From Protonemura montana (Eukaryota > Arthropoda > Insecta > Plecoptera > Nemouridae): a stretch of DNA of 64,000 bases. The notes below the pieces were generated by a model. It did not search any database. It saw nothing but the letters and a program-made list of their open reading frames with translations, and was not told the origin of the DNA. Numbering within the stretch: position 1 is the stretch's first letter; every line of letters starts with the position of its first letter. Location: NCBI GenBank assembly GCA_947568835.1, contig OX387609.1, forward strand, positions 5,026,001-5,090,000. The letters are read 5' to 3'. Positions 13,391 through 24,545 of the stretch are shown piece by piece. The translations under genes and the position numbers were made by a program.

Positions 13391-14569
13391 TGCTCCGGGA
13401 AATCGACAACCGATGAAATCCCCAGTTGATTATTGCCTGCCATGTGAAGAGAATGCTTTTAATATCTTCAATACAAATTACAAACCCACCGTCGCAGTTT
13501 CAACGAGCACAAGTTTATGTCGTCGTGAACTCGACGCTAGTGCAGACCACTTGATCCATAACTGACCCACAGCTCCAACCTCTGCATTCGACCGACGTCG
13601 TCAATAAATAAGACAATGGCACCAAACAGACTTCAGAAGCACTATGTCTACTTCAGTATGCATTTCCGATTTCGACATCGACGATATTAGTTCAAGTTTA
13701 GCAAATATGCGAAAAGTCAAACGTGGAAAATCCATTTCCCAGCATGTCTGATGTGCATGGGAAAGGGAGCGGAAAAGCGCGGCATGGCGGGAAATTGGGT
13801 CAGCGTTTGAAGCGGTCGCTCGCCGATGTTTGCACCGAGTTTCCCCGTGCAAGTGGCAATAGATGTTGGTTAGAACGGTTCGGTCAAACGCGTGGTGGTA
13901 TAGTATGCTTTTCATCGGTCCTGTCAGCTGCAAGGTCGGTGTGGTTCGCATGAGGGATATCTAAAGAAATCTATCAGAGGTTTAGCGTTGCGAGATATTA
14001 AAAACTGTGTTTGCCCATTCAGAAGAAAATTATAGAACAGGGAAATTAATCGGCAGTGAACTACACAGCTAAGCCAATAGAGTTAATGCAGATGATTTCC
14101 TGTCATTCTAAAGCAATGAAAGCAAGCATGTGAAATGTTAATTGTATTTGCTAATACCCAACATTCTGTTTAGTTATTGGTGACCTCAGCAAAACCGCAT
14201 GCTTTGGCTACAAAGTACAAAGCATTATCTAGCAAATAAAGGCTATAGAAACAAGACAGCAAGTCGGTCAATGTTGCAATGAGGAATGAGTTTTGAGTTT
14301 CTCGTTCAAATTTGGAGCTAATTTACATGTTTTCTCTCAGAAGAACACAGAAAGGCCGCAAAATCTGTCCTAGGCAAGCAGAGATGAAAATTGAAATTTT
14401 GTTTGGTATAATTGATTTCTGTCAACGCACGAGGAAACGTTTTTCTAAAATGACCGATCAACTAGCCGATGGCCTTGCATTTTTCTTCAATGAGCTTAGA
14501 AATCGACTCGGAATGCGCAAACTCAGAGCACCCAATCGCAATCTCAGCTGACTTTCATTCACGTCCGCG

Positions 14570-14720
14570 CGCGAAAACAGTTGGCTAGGGTAAAATATCT
14601 CCGTCAGGTGGCAGCACCGGCTGGCGGCCGGCCGGCAAAACAGCTCGCGCGTTGGTATCGATTTGAAGGTTATGTTTGTTTACATTCGCGCCCGTTGTTT
14701 ACACGCGTTGTCTAGGAAAT
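14570..14720. promoter_or_regulatory. CpG-rich patch with two forkhead-type words and a CTCF-like word
   Basis: CCGTCAGGTGGCAGCA (about 14602-14617) resembles CTCF motifs. TGTTTAC occurs twice, at 14677-14683 and 14696-14702. CGCGCGCG-type words flank them. Regulatory function is inference. Confidence 0.25.
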
Positions 14721-16153
14721 GTCAAAGCTGATGTAACTTCGAAACTTTGATTGGGTAAACAAAACACATGCAAAATGTTTGCTAGGAAATAATAACCTTG
14801 AAAGTTAAGTACTGCAAGAGGTGCTTCAATACATGTAAATAATTGTTGAGAATTTTTATTGAAAATAGAAACCTTTCAGTAAAATTATGTAGTTTATTTT
14901 TGCCACATTCCTAGACATAAGAGCGAACTGTCTGGAGTCATGGATGATTGGCAAAAATGTGTAAAACGAGGGCTGCACCAAGGAAGACAAAAAATACGAG
15001 TTAGTTGGTGTTGCTTTGAGAAATCTAAGACGAAGATATCGTTTTCTTGGGGTGTCTATCTTACATTTAGACTTGCTGTAAATTCCGGTCCTTTCTAGAC
15101 ACCACTCATTGACAAAGCGACAATCGTTTTGCAATCCCATGTTAACAGTTTGCACCCAGCCATAAGTATTTTTTTAACTAAATGTGATCAGCAAAAAATA
15201 ATGAAATACAATTTCTAAACACTCGAGATGACTGTGACTCAACTTAAAAACATCCTCCGTTTATGTCGGTATTGTTTTCGTTTTGTGGCCATTTTTCATG
15301 TAGAAAGTATAACATTAGCCCTATGGTAATTACAGCAATAACATCATGTCGAAGGAAATATAAACTTCCCATACGAAGTTTCATGTTAGTAGTCATATGA
15401 CAAGTTCACAAAATAAAATCTTCACAGAAAACAGAAGCCAAGGAAAGACAAACATTGACAAACATTGCTACAAAGCATAATAAAGGCCTACAACATAAGA
15501 CTGTTTGCATTGAAAACTTAGCTAGCTTAGTCATCCAGAGCTAACCCAGCCGCTAGGCCGTGAGAAAACGGCGGCAAGTCGAGTCTACATGCACGCCGAA
15601 TACCAACTACTAAAATATTATTCAATGCATAGTTGGTACTAATTAATTCGGTGGAGGCTTTCAGAGCTGTCGCTAGATGTTATGAACCCCGGTTGAATAT
15701 TTACACGCTACTGGTAACGTACGTGGCTACAACCTTTGCTTTGAAATCCACGACTGTAGATCAGTTATTTGTAGAATATGTAACGGAGGAACATGGGGTA
15801 CGGAACGTTTCTTACGAAGAAGGAAAAAGATTTGCGCACAAAGTACGACGCTTCGGTTACGTGCCATCTTATTTACGAAGCAGCTCCTTTACTCTTCATG
15901 AGCACTTTACCGGAACGTTAACTCTCTGCATCAATCGCAGACAGCTTTTTAAACGTCAGTATATTTCGTTACCATTATAGTTATACAGACTATCAGCAAT
16001 CTTACCATTCAAAATTAACTGGTTATAGCAATTTCCTATGGACTTTAAAACGCTCGTGATTGGCCGGCTGTTTCTTTATCAAACACACAAATCCTCTCGC
16101 CAAGCAAATCGCACGTGAAAAGTGTCAATAAAGTCACGGAATCCCGTTCTTAC

Positions 16154-16306
16154 CTGGACGTCAAAGCTCTGCTGTTGCTGCAGCTGGTTGCCAGGCGATG
16201 ACACCGCCCCCTGCTGGTAGCCCTCGAACTGCGCCTGCTCGAGCGGAACCACGTGCTCGAAGTGGTGCGAAAGATTTTCCATGTGGTGGCTGCCCAGGTG
16301 GTGCTG
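16154..16306 (-). CDS. pum: Pumilio exon H, residues 327-377; last exon in the window
   Basis: The exon is 153 nt, phase 0 to phase 0, between acceptor TGTTTAG and donor GTAAGA (16148-16153). It encodes QHHLGSHHMENLSHHFEHVV (327-346), then EQAQFEGYQQGAVSSPGN (349-366) and QLQQQQSFDVQ (367-377). The end matches the HMESPGNLLQQQNFDVQ motif of Drosophila Pumilio. The acceptor is of NAGNAG type (TAG then CAG), so transcripts with or without Gln327 are possible. The coding region must continue on exons left of position 1, because neither the rest of the low-complexity region nor any PUF repeat is found in 1-16153. Confidence 0.93.
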
Positions 16307-17291
16307 CTAAACAGGCAAAAGAGAGAGCGTCAAGTTACGGTTGGCCTCGTCTTAAGAACGGCTCGGTTGTCCTTAATCCAACTTGACCCTTGTACAGGCC
16401 ACTTCTAGTTCTTGCTCTAATGTTACCCAGATAACAACCCAGTCACTCGATTAGAGAACACACATGTACAATTGAACTTGTACCATAGCGTTGAGTGTAA
16501 GTTATAGGTAGAGAAACAACGTCAATGTTAGTCTCTGCGTGAAAGATGGCCGCCGAATGACTACCTTACCGACAAATATGCAGAATACCGGAACATCACA
16601 TTAAGTGGAGCCACTGCCGTATAAAAAATTTAATTTCGATATTTCTCGTAGGTTAACTCGCTTTTGAGACTTTTCATGCTCAAAAAATCTCCATCAATGT
16701 TTACCTCAACGTTTAATATCTCTCATCATTACTCAAAAGCGTGTAACCTACGAGAAATATCAAAATTAAATTTCATACGACAGTGGCTCCACTTAACAAG
16801 ATGTTCCGGTACTCTGCATTTTTGTCGGTAAGGTAGTCATTTGGCGGCCATCTTTCGCGCAGAGACTGTAACATTAAAGTTGTTTCTCTACCTATAACGT
16901 ACACTCAACGACCATAGTCTAGTGCCGATTTATTATTTTGCTTGTCCTTTTCCATTTGTGTCATCTGCAAGACCTAATTAAATATCCGCTCCTTAATCAC
17001 TGGGATTTGTTACGTCCCAAGTTCAAAGTGCATTACTGGGTAAAGCACCAATAAATATAACAATGTTTTCCGTCGTTGATTTACGTAGATAGAAAGCTCC
17101 CGAAAACTACGTTTATGACCTAGGTGAAACCAAAAATCAAATGACACGGAGCGAAACCGTACTATTCGCACACATTTAGTTGCCGTTTGATTCTTAGATC
17201 AAAGTGGAAGAATCCAGCTACATTTGTAGAGTCAACATAGCTATCAGTGCCAGCCCTAAGCCACTAAAGACAGACTGCCCAGCAAACGTAC
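16307..17291 (-). other. pum: intron between exons G and H (985 bp), half filled by a foldback element
   Basis: The donor is GTACGT and the acceptor TTTAG. A 422-bp long inverted repeat (16489-16910) makes up more than 40 percent of the intron and begins 182 bp from exon H. Confidence 0.85.
16489..16910. mobile_element. 422-bp foldback (long inverted repeat) element with 7-bp TSD
   Basis: The termini are CGTTGAGTGTAAGTTATAGG at 16489 and its inverse ending CACTCAACG at 16910. Target duplication ACCATAG is at 16482-16488 and 16911-16917. Left arm about 16489-16675 and right arm about 16735-16910 are close inverse copies over some 180 bp; both contain GATGGCCGCC and CTCGTAGGTTA. The unpaired centre is about 60 bp. 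There is no coding capacity. The inner part is related to the repeat family at 3500-3860. Transcribed in the Pumilio pre-mRNA, it would form a long hairpin. Confidence 0.85.
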
Positions 17292-17475
17292 CTGATTGAG
17301 CTGGTGGTGCTGCTGCAGCAAGGAATGATGCTGTGCCGCCGCCAGGTGGTGGCTGTCCATCTCACCGTTGGCCGTCATCTTCGCGCCGTTGACGCCGATC
17401 ACCACGATCTGTCCGCCGTGCATGCCGTTCTGCTTGTGCATCTCCTCTTCGGTGACACGTCCGTTGCCGAAACGT
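17292..17475 (-). CDS. pum: Pumilio exon G, residues 265-326
   Basis: The exon is 184 nt between acceptor TTTGCCCTGCAG (CAG at 17476-17478) and donor GTACGT (17286-17291). It completes codon 265 (AA plus A, Lys) and ends in phase 0. It encodes RFGNGRVTEEEMHKQNG (266-282), GGQIVVIGVNGAKM (285-298) and a His/Gln-rich tail, SHHLAAAQHHSLLQQHHQLNQ region (306-326). The first part continues the F-NRTPG region of other Pumilio proteins but has diverged. The His/Gln tract is typical of arthropod Pumilio N termini. I see no structured domain. The assignment rests on splice phase, conservation of the flanking exons and low-complexity character. Confidence 0.9.
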
Positions 17476-18212
17476 CTGCAGGGCAAAACAACAACGGTTA
17501 GAAACGGTTAAATGATGAATTGTGTCGGCTGATTTGTTCCGTTCTATGGGGTGGCTTGTGACTTCACTTGGTATTAGAATGGGCACACAAATATCAATAC
17601 TTTCCATAAGGAGCAGACATGCCGAATGTTCATTTTTCATAATATGCAGTAGTTATTTCAACAGCATTTTTAATTTACTGCAAACGTTTGGCAGTCCAGT
17701 GGGAGTAAAACCTAATGATATGTAGACATGATTTTCATAAAAATTATTTATGGGATCTCAGGAAGATTTTCTTCTACATAACAACTCAGAGATAAACTTT
17801 TAACAGGTGGTAGAAATTCTGGTCAAGGAATTGGATGCCCATAACCCTGGATTGCCAAACATTTTTTTATCCTCCACAAAACCTTTAGCAAAATTGAATA
17901 GCAAAAGTTATGTAGGACTTGCATATGGTCACAAGACTCACAAAACGATCGCACAACGTTAAACAATACAGAACCATCGGATTCAGATTCAGTCCAAGAC
18001 AAAATCTCCTTAGTACTCGGCCACATTAACTGGGAGTCTCCGTTTTTTTTTCTGAAGTCCAGTCTGGACGGGCACCCTGATCTTAAAAGACACGCCAAAA
18101 CTATACGCAATCAATCTATTTTATTCCACTCTGAACTTTTTGACATCTCATTCACGCCTTTTTGTTAAAACCGTTTGTTTGTGTCGAGCCTGCCTTCGGC
18201 AAAGTGACTCAC
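17476..18212 (-). other. pum: intron between exons F and G (737 bp)
   Basis: A/T-rich, with GTGAGT donor and CCCTGCAG acceptor. No repeat copy was recognised. Confidence 0.85.
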
Positions 18213-18346
18213 TTGAACTTGTCGTCATCCATGAGTCCGTTCTGTGAGATGCCGTTCTGCTGCGGCCCGTTCCCGTTCTCCATGTCTTTCTTCGAGTCGA
18301 ACGGAGAGGGCGCCTTATCCTTGTCACCCTTGTCGCCGCTGTCGTT
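18213..18346 (-). CDS. pum: Pumilio exon F, residues 221-264 plus two bases of codon 265
   Basis: The exon is 134 nt between acceptor CTGTTTGCAG (CAG at 18347-18349) and donor GTGAGT (18207-18212). It starts in phase 0 and leaves two bases (AA) that combine with exon G to give Lys265. It encodes NDSGDKGDKDKAPSPFDSKK (221-240) through NGISQNGLMDDDKF (251-264). Fly Pumilio has the same order of charged and Asn-rich blocks: NDKSRDDKEKANSPFD.., NGVVNGIDDDKGFNRTPG. The segment is a hydrophilic, probably disordered linker with Asn/Gly/Gln enrichment. The donor lies within AAG-TGAGTC, so intron read-through would terminate immediately at TGA. Confidence 0.93.
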
Positions 18347-19281
18347 CTGCAAACAGGGAGACAAAGTCGTTGGTTAACGAACAAATGCAACACGGGTATG
18401 CCTGTGTTAGAATTTAAAAGTAAAATTTTGCTTCGATTTTTTAAGAGAAGGCAATGGCTACGAATAAAATTTTCTGATTGAGACATTTTATAAAAGCACA
18501 GTGAAAATTATACGTTAGAGAACAACTGTAGACGGTGATCTCGGATGAAATCTAAAACTTCTTTTAGCAATCTTTCAATCAAGAATTGTTTAAAATTTTG
18601 CTTTGAACATACAATTTATGCATTTGTATGTAAAAGAATTATTTCCATTCAGCAAAGTACGATACTCTTCCAAATCAAACACAATTTCTAGTTCATAAGT
18701 TGCCGCCAAGACAAACATTAACTAAATCATTATTACAGCTAATTTCAGAAGCCAAATTTCCAAAAGATCAAACATTGACATCAAGTTCAGCAAAGTGTTT
18801 AATTGCAAATTTGATTCTTGCTGCAAGTACTGAACCCTACAGCTTGTAACGCACTGGCACTAGGAGACAACAACATGCAGCAAGAATCGAAATAACTTCG
18901 GAACCCTTGTTTATTCTTCATAAAAAAATAAACAATAAACAACATACAAATCTCATGCATGGCACACCTACTGCCTCTCTTCCAGCTACCATAGCACTGC
19001 CACTCGAATCATTTTATAAACACAACCATTTGTTAATATCGGCAGTAAAGGAAGAGGGAAAGAAAATTTACATCTTGATGCACTTGTCAAGAATTTTGTC
19101 GAATATTCTCGGAATTTCTTGTCGATTGCTCCCACACGACGCCAAGTTCTTTCCCCCGTAAGTTGTGCTTCTCGTCTCCTTCCTTCTTCACCATTTACTT
19201 ACCTCTTGACAACCTAATCGCACCATATAAACATAAATCGTCGAAAGCTTCATACTCTTATTCCGCCTCCGTGCTACTCAC
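18347..19281 (-). other. pum: intron between exons E and F (935 bp)
   Basis: A/T-rich, with canonical GTGAGT donor and TTTGCAG acceptor. I see no repeat or gene inside it; the open frame at 18907-19161 on the plus strand has no recognisable content. Confidence 0.85.
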
Positions 19282-19490
19282 CAGCGTAAGCGTACGCATC
19301 CTCGGCTCCATATCCTTGTTGGTCGGCGACGACCCGAGCACGTACTCGACCATCTTGACGCCGAGCCCCGCTCCGGTCTCTGAGCCGCGCGGGGACAGGA
19401 TGCCGCCAGCGACGCCCTCGCTGCCTGGAAAGCCTCCGCCGCCGCCGCGTCGCGGAACCATCGTGATGGGCTGCGACACTGCGTGGTCCG
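19282..19490 (-). CDS. pum: Pumilio exon E, residues 151-220
   Basis: The exon is 209 nt between acceptor CCCCATTGCAG (CAG at 19491-19493) and donor GTGAGT (19276-19281). It starts by completing codon 151 (G from exon D plus CG, Ala) and ends in phase 0. Residues 152-165, [14 protein letters not shown], match DHSVSQPIMVQRR of PUM1. A glycine run (GGGGG, 166-170) follows. Then [10 protein letters not shown] (181-190) and [19 protein letters not shown] (192-210) match the ILSPR..GLGVSMVEYVLSSSP block of vertebrates and the ILSPR..KVVEYVFSGSPTNKD block of Drosophila. This is the most diagnostic exon of the set. It is very GC-rich with many CpGs, and the neighbouring introns are not. Confidence 0.96.
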
Positions 19491-20685
19491 CTGCAATGGG
19501 GAAAACAAGGCGCACGTTAATTTACAAAATAGCTTTTTAGATAGTGTGGTTTTAGTAGATATTCAACAGCGATATATGGAGACCTGGATCAAACCAAATA
19601 TCAAATGGAATGCTACATAATGTAACTTGTAGTTATTTATTAAGTTCGAGACTGACAACATTAATTAAAAATAACATTGCATTGCTAATTTGGTAAATAT
19701 TTCTCCTAATTCTGAGAATTCTGGTCGAGGTGTTTGGTCCATGTTTCAAAATTGGTAATTTCAACGTAGGATGGTCATCTATAGATCTGTCCTGTGGGCA
19801 ATTTATAAGGTAATGAAATTGGAGAGAAGGAAGATTGTCTGTGGCCGTTATATTTTCGATACAATCGGCAACATTTCCGAACCGCAGACAAGAGACAACT
19901 GTAGGCAATTAGCCGCACAGCAAAGAAACTGTGGAAAAACGCTCAGCTTAAATTTCCATTGTCAATTATCGCTAAGCCGCCATGCCAACTGTGTCCAATT
20001 TATTCGACACAAATCCAAAAAGCCCCTATTAGTACCTAATCACTGTAAGCCCTGGCTCGGGTCACTTTGCCACTAACTATCGAGTATATATAACAACATC
20101 ACCAACAACTCTGTAATCCCACCCCTCGGATGATACAGTCCAACTATGCTGGATTAGAGCACACAAAAGCGACCTGACCTCACCGGAGTGATCAAATTAC
20201 GTTAATTATACATTGCTCGACTACGGTAGATATGTTTCGCGACAAATTACACCGCACAGACGTCTGAACAAACAAAGTGGAGGGTGCTGGCTTTCTACAC
20301 GAAACTAAATACAAGGAATAGCACGGAAGCGGTCGGATGTGTGTTCAGGTGCTCGTCCGATTTGAAACCGATCAGCGAATATCGAGTGTCCAGCTCAACG
20401 ATATGAACCGTTGGCGTTTCAATGCTTATCATTTTTACCAGATTGCTACTTCTATGTGGGACCAAAATCTCGTTCGAGTCAAAATAGGTGACGAAAGTGA
20501 TTAAGTTAGCACAGTAAAAGTTGCTCTCAAAACAAAACAACAACGAGGAATATAAGTTTTGTGTTTTGCGCTCAAATCTGGAGAAAATTCAAACGTTTCC
20601 TCATGTAAAATGAACACAGAAAGATAGATACCTTAGATATCTTCGTCACTAAAGCTGTCTCCTCTCTTACAACCTTCCCCTATTG

Positions 20686-20699
20686 CCACCAGATGGTGC
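20686..20699. promoter_or_regulatory. CTCF-like site, single
   Basis: CCACCAGATGGTGC fits the insect and vertebrate CTCF core (CCASCAGRKGGCRS) except for T in place of C near the end. It is outside any repeat copy that I recognise and 1.2 kb upstream, in gene sense, of exon E. Confidence 0.3.
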
Positions 20700-20789
20700 A
20701 TGTGTCCAGGTGTGATATTGAACATTTGGTTTAATGAACATTCTAGAAGCAGTTAATCTGCATGATACTGATTACTAGTTATCAAATGG

Positions 20790-20872
20790 CTTGCCATGTT
20801 GAGATCACAGAAGTTAAGCAACACGGCGCTGGGTCAGGTATTGGATGGGTGACCATCATGCACATGATGTTC
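20790..20872 (+). repeat. 5S rRNA-derived SINE head only
   Basis: The sequence reads GAGATCACAGAAGTTAAGCAACACGG in two overlapping 5S words, then GGTCAGGTATTGGATGGGTGACC. It is the cleanest 5S-like stretch in the window, but the SINE body does not follow. It is too short and lacks the 5S 5' and 3' stem, so it is not a 5S gene. Confidence 0.75.
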
Positions 20873-22014
20873 AAAATAGTATCCACAAACTTTACATGCA
20901 GGTTTCTGATTTAGTTCCATTACCACAACCAAAATTGTGGATAAGAAATTACTCATAGTTTTTTTTTCAGCTATATTTCAAGACGAAATTCACAACAATC
21001 CGCTCGCTACTTTCAATGATTTCTCACGAGACTTGCACGAGAAAGAAAATCGAAAGTAGTTTCTCAACGAAAAGGGCAAAGCAGACTTAGTTACTTACAC
21101 CCCCCAAGGGGTACAGCTCCATCCCGGGGCACAGCAACAAACAAGCACACACGTCAGATTTCCAGTCAATTTATTGTACCCAGAGACGGAGTCAACAACC
21201 GACGTCGTTAAACATCAATCAGCCCGATAACCAATCAGCCACACGGCAATAAAACACAGCTGAAGGGGTCATATCTTTACGTCAGCTTTGGTACGGCACC
21301 GAAAGCATGCATTTAAGTCGAATGTATGCGTAAACGCGATAGAGAACCGATTCCCTAGTATTGTGATGTTTCCAATCAAAACTCATATCTGCTTAAATTT
21401 ATTGGAAAAAAAACTAGGAAAATGTCAGATTCACGCTTCTGAACCTATTCTCGACCCTTTACCTAAACTTTTGTACTGTCTTCTAAAAATACTAACCCTG
21501 TTTTGTGTGACTTTTTATTGGATGTTTAACCTGTGCCGTAACAAATGGCCACTTTAACAATAAGCAGATATAATGATAAGAACCGCCAGTTGAAAACACA
21601 TCTCAACGGTCACGTCCAGCCAGATACTTTTATTTTCATCTTAAAACAAACGTTATTTGTTTAATCAAGAATTCAATTTTTTTTTTATATTCTGGTTCGA
21701 ATTCCCAGTCGAGGGCGGCTGTCACAATGTCACAGATAAAATCATCGCAGGATTTGATCACATCGACCTTGTTCGAAGGATCCTGTCGCATCCTCTAGCG
21801 GTACACGTCACAGAATCAATATGGCCATTGTTGTGATGCGTCCACTGCATTCCTGCCCGTGCTAGTGAATGGAACGACCCTTTCGAGCGCGCGGGCGAGA
21901 GTCGCGGTTTGGGGTGGGAGTTGCAGCGGACGAGCGCCATGGTTTCGCTTGCGGAAACGTTATTTGCACCATCACTACCCTCTTCTCGTAATGTGAAACC
22001 TTAGCTTTGATAGG

Positions 22015-22350
22015 CCATGATATACCCGTGGTAACATAAGATAGGTGAATTGAGAAGCTCTGTCAGGCGATCTCAGCATCTCTATGGCTACCAAACGTTG
22101 AATCTACCATTGCACCTCCTATGATAGGCCATGATATACCCGTGGTAACATAAGATAACAGAATTGAAAAGCTCTGTCAGGCGATCTCAGCATCTCCATG
22201 GCTACCAAACGTTGAATCTACTATTGAACCTCCTATGCTAGTCCATGATATACCCGTGGTAACATAAGATAGCAGATTTGAAAAGCTTTGTAAGGCGATC
22301 TCTGCATCTCCATGGCTACTAAAAGTTGAATCTACCATTTAACCTCCTAC
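22015..22350 (+). repeat. 114-bp tandem repeat array, locus 2 (about 3 units)
   Basis: Three units carry ATACCCGTGGTAACATAAGA, GCGATCTCAGCATCTCCATG and ACCAAACGTTGAATCTACC. The array is opposite in orientation to locus 1. Confidence 0.9.
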
Positions 22351-22849
22351 GCGCTATAGTATTGTTTGTATTCGAAGATGGCGACGAAAAATGTCAGAAT
22401 AGGTAAAATAGTAGAACACACATAAAAAAGCGATGATCAGTTTCCCAACCAATCTGCTTTCGATACGTAGTATGTTATGTAAGAAAAAGAAAATGTTGGA
22501 TCGTTTTGCAAGGTACACTGATAGACGGAAAATCGTTCGAAAGGTCAAATAGTGCAGCCAATCATAGGAACAATTAATTGAATTGCCGCTTTAGGACACC
22601 CTGTTTATCAATGGTCAGTCCTTATTCTAGTCACCTAACACGAAAAACCACATTGAAAAAATCACAATCAAACCTAATCCCGGTTCATTTCATACTAAAA
22701 TGGCTGCAAAACACTATCAAAATCCACGGTTAACAACCACAAACCCACTCCCAGTCTACCAAAGCCCTCTAAAACAATAACGAGAGAGAGAGAGAGCGGA
22801 TACAGGGGAGCAAAACGACCCTCACAAAGAGGGGCAGGGGTATGCGGCG

Positions 22850-23040
22850 GGGGTTGAGAAAAGCGCGGCGTCGCTTTCCATGCGAGGGCGTCGTCGACGT
22901 CGCCTAGGCAACGCAGTGGGCCCGAGGAGAGGCGCTAGCTACTCTCCGATATCGCCGTGAGACGCCCGTGGTGTTGGGTTTCGCCGAAAATGCCAGTTAG
23001 GGCGCATCGGCTGCGGGCTGTCCGGGACGCTACGGGGGTT
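22850..23040. promoter_or_regulatory. CpG-rich patch in the 9.9 kb intron
   Basis: It contains AGCGCGGCGTCGCTTTCC, GGGCGTCGTCGACGTCGCC and ATATCGCCGTGAGACGCCCG. It stands out from the adjacent A/T-rich DNA. No promoter element can be assigned. Confidence 0.22.
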
Positions 23041-24129
23041 CAATTTTGAACAGGATGCTCAGCTTTTGGGGTCGGTGACGCCAGGGGGTGGAATAAATTT
23101 GGCAGCTTTCGGGCGAGTCCATGAATGGGTATGTCGGGAGAAGGTATCTGGGTGTATATTAGGGTATATATTTTTTCAGGTAATTGCGTTGGGGCAGGTT
23201 CTCCGGAGAGCTTGCCAGTTCTGTCAAAAAGACAGGATTCATAAAAATTTAAACAGTGAACTCTTTCATGTTGAAATCCTGTGACATGTTAAAATGACAG
23301 ACAGCTGGGTAATATATATTTACAGAACAAGACCGGCCGATCCCACTCTAGCTCTTCTGGGTAGCTCCCCAGACGTATAAATGTGAATGCCAATATTCAC
23401 TGGCGGATCCTATTCTAAATGAACTATACTGCTTTGTAGCCTGGGCAAATCCAGGACGTCTCCTATTTCAGTCCTCTCCCTGAGAAATTAAGGGGCATTA
23501 TTTATCCTGGCGTCTCGACGTCTTATCCGGCACGTAAAGAGTTTCTTCCTTGCGAAGTCGGACCTAATCCACTCTGGACCTTTCCAGGGGTACCAGGTTT
23601 TACAAGCTGGAGCGTTTAACCTTACTTTTTGTGTGGGACGTGTGAAAATTCGAGACCAAAGAACGGACAAGAAGTATATGTATCTTTAAGTATCTTTGCG
23701 ATTTGCTAAGAAGAGGGCGAATTTCGTTCTCTTCGATCCACATTTTCCCTTCAAAAAAAAAACAAGGTCAGGGCTGTAAGAACCCCACTCTTTTGAAACC
23801 AACGTACAGGGGTTGGAAAAGGTTTCAGTTTTCTTGCGAGTTTTTTTTTTGGGTAAGCAATCCCCAAGGTTGGAACAATTTTCGATACCATGCTAGGGTT
23901 GTAAGAAAAAAAATAGGTAACAGTAAGGTAATCGAGTACAATTAGTGCAAATATGAAACACTCGTGGACCAAGAACCTTGATCAAAAATTTTATCGCAGA
24001 GAACGCAACGAACATTCGTTGGCAACAAACTATTAATACAAAGTTTACCGCCGCTTCAGTTTTATCATCGAAGTACCGCAAAAACGGTGTCAAAAGCGTC
24101 GACATTGAAAATCCGGCTATGCCCCCCCC

Positions 24130-24360
24130 CACACCTCGCTACCCTTAGCAACCGTTTGGCGGGAAAAAAAAAAACAGCGTCGACCGGTTGCCAAGGGCGC
24201 CACAGGAAGTCTCGACGCTAGGCGTCGCGACGCCGAGAGGGGGGGAAATCGTTATCGAAGGCGTCGTAAATCATAATCGACGCTGGATCAACGCGTCGTT
24301 GGACGTCAGGTAGGTTTTTATCGGTCGCGAAGGGAAACGGAAACTTTTGCTAGGGTCGCC
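24130..24360. promoter_or_regulatory. CpG-rich patch with palindromic E2F-like site
   Basis: TTTGGCGGGAAA (24155-24166) matches the E2F consensus. It lies between CCCTTAGCAACCG (about 24142-24154) and CGGTTGCCAAGGG (about 24184-24196), an inverted pair with one mismatch that resembles RFX X-box halves. The perfect palindrome GGCGTCGCGACGCC follows at 24221-24234. CpG is far denser than in the surrounding intron. It could be an internal promoter or enhancer; no transcript evidence is available. Confidence 0.3.
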
Positions 24361-24545
24361 AATTGCAGTGGAGACAAGAAAATGTCTCGGGGCTTTTTTG
24401 AGATGGTCTAAAGGGGATGAGAAACAAGACTGATGCAAATGTTATGCACAACTCGCGCAATGGGGTTCGTAAGCTATTCCGTTACTCTCCGCGACAGATG
24501 ATATGGTAATAATAAAGTCGACTAGCTAATAAGATTGTAACATTG

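Larger units (their letters stand above)
1..16153 (-). other. pum: intron after exon H, at least 16.1 kb, unfinished
   Basis: No further Pumilio coding block was found here on the minus strand, so this is treated as intron running off the window. It contains repeat copies at 842-945, 3500-3860, 4.71-5.35, 7.01-7.25, 7.93-8.16, 8.73-8.82, 9.43-9.47, 9.66-10.20 and 13.0-13.39 kb, and CpG-rich patches at 10.33-10.60 and 14.57-14.72 kb. The stretches 0-0.84, 0.95-3.5, 3.86-4.7, 5.36-7.0, 10.7-12.99 and 13.4-14.56 kb hold nothing I can classify; they are A/T-rich with many poly-A runs. Confidence 0.7.

Noticed and set aside
13601..13953. Overlapping open frames on both strands
   Set aside because: Neither has a domain or splice signals. 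The local GC rise is enough to lengthen frames.
15633..15980. Coding gene of 115 codons on plus
   Set aside because: No recognised homology, antisense to a pumilio intron, and not longer than expected by chance over 16 kb.
1..16153. Further pumilio exons, including PUF repeats
   Set aside because: No minus-strand segment with family motifs and matching splice phase was found by reading.
20790..20872. 5S rRNA gene
   Set aside because: Only the central part of 5S is present, without its terminal stem, and other copies show it is the head of a SINE.
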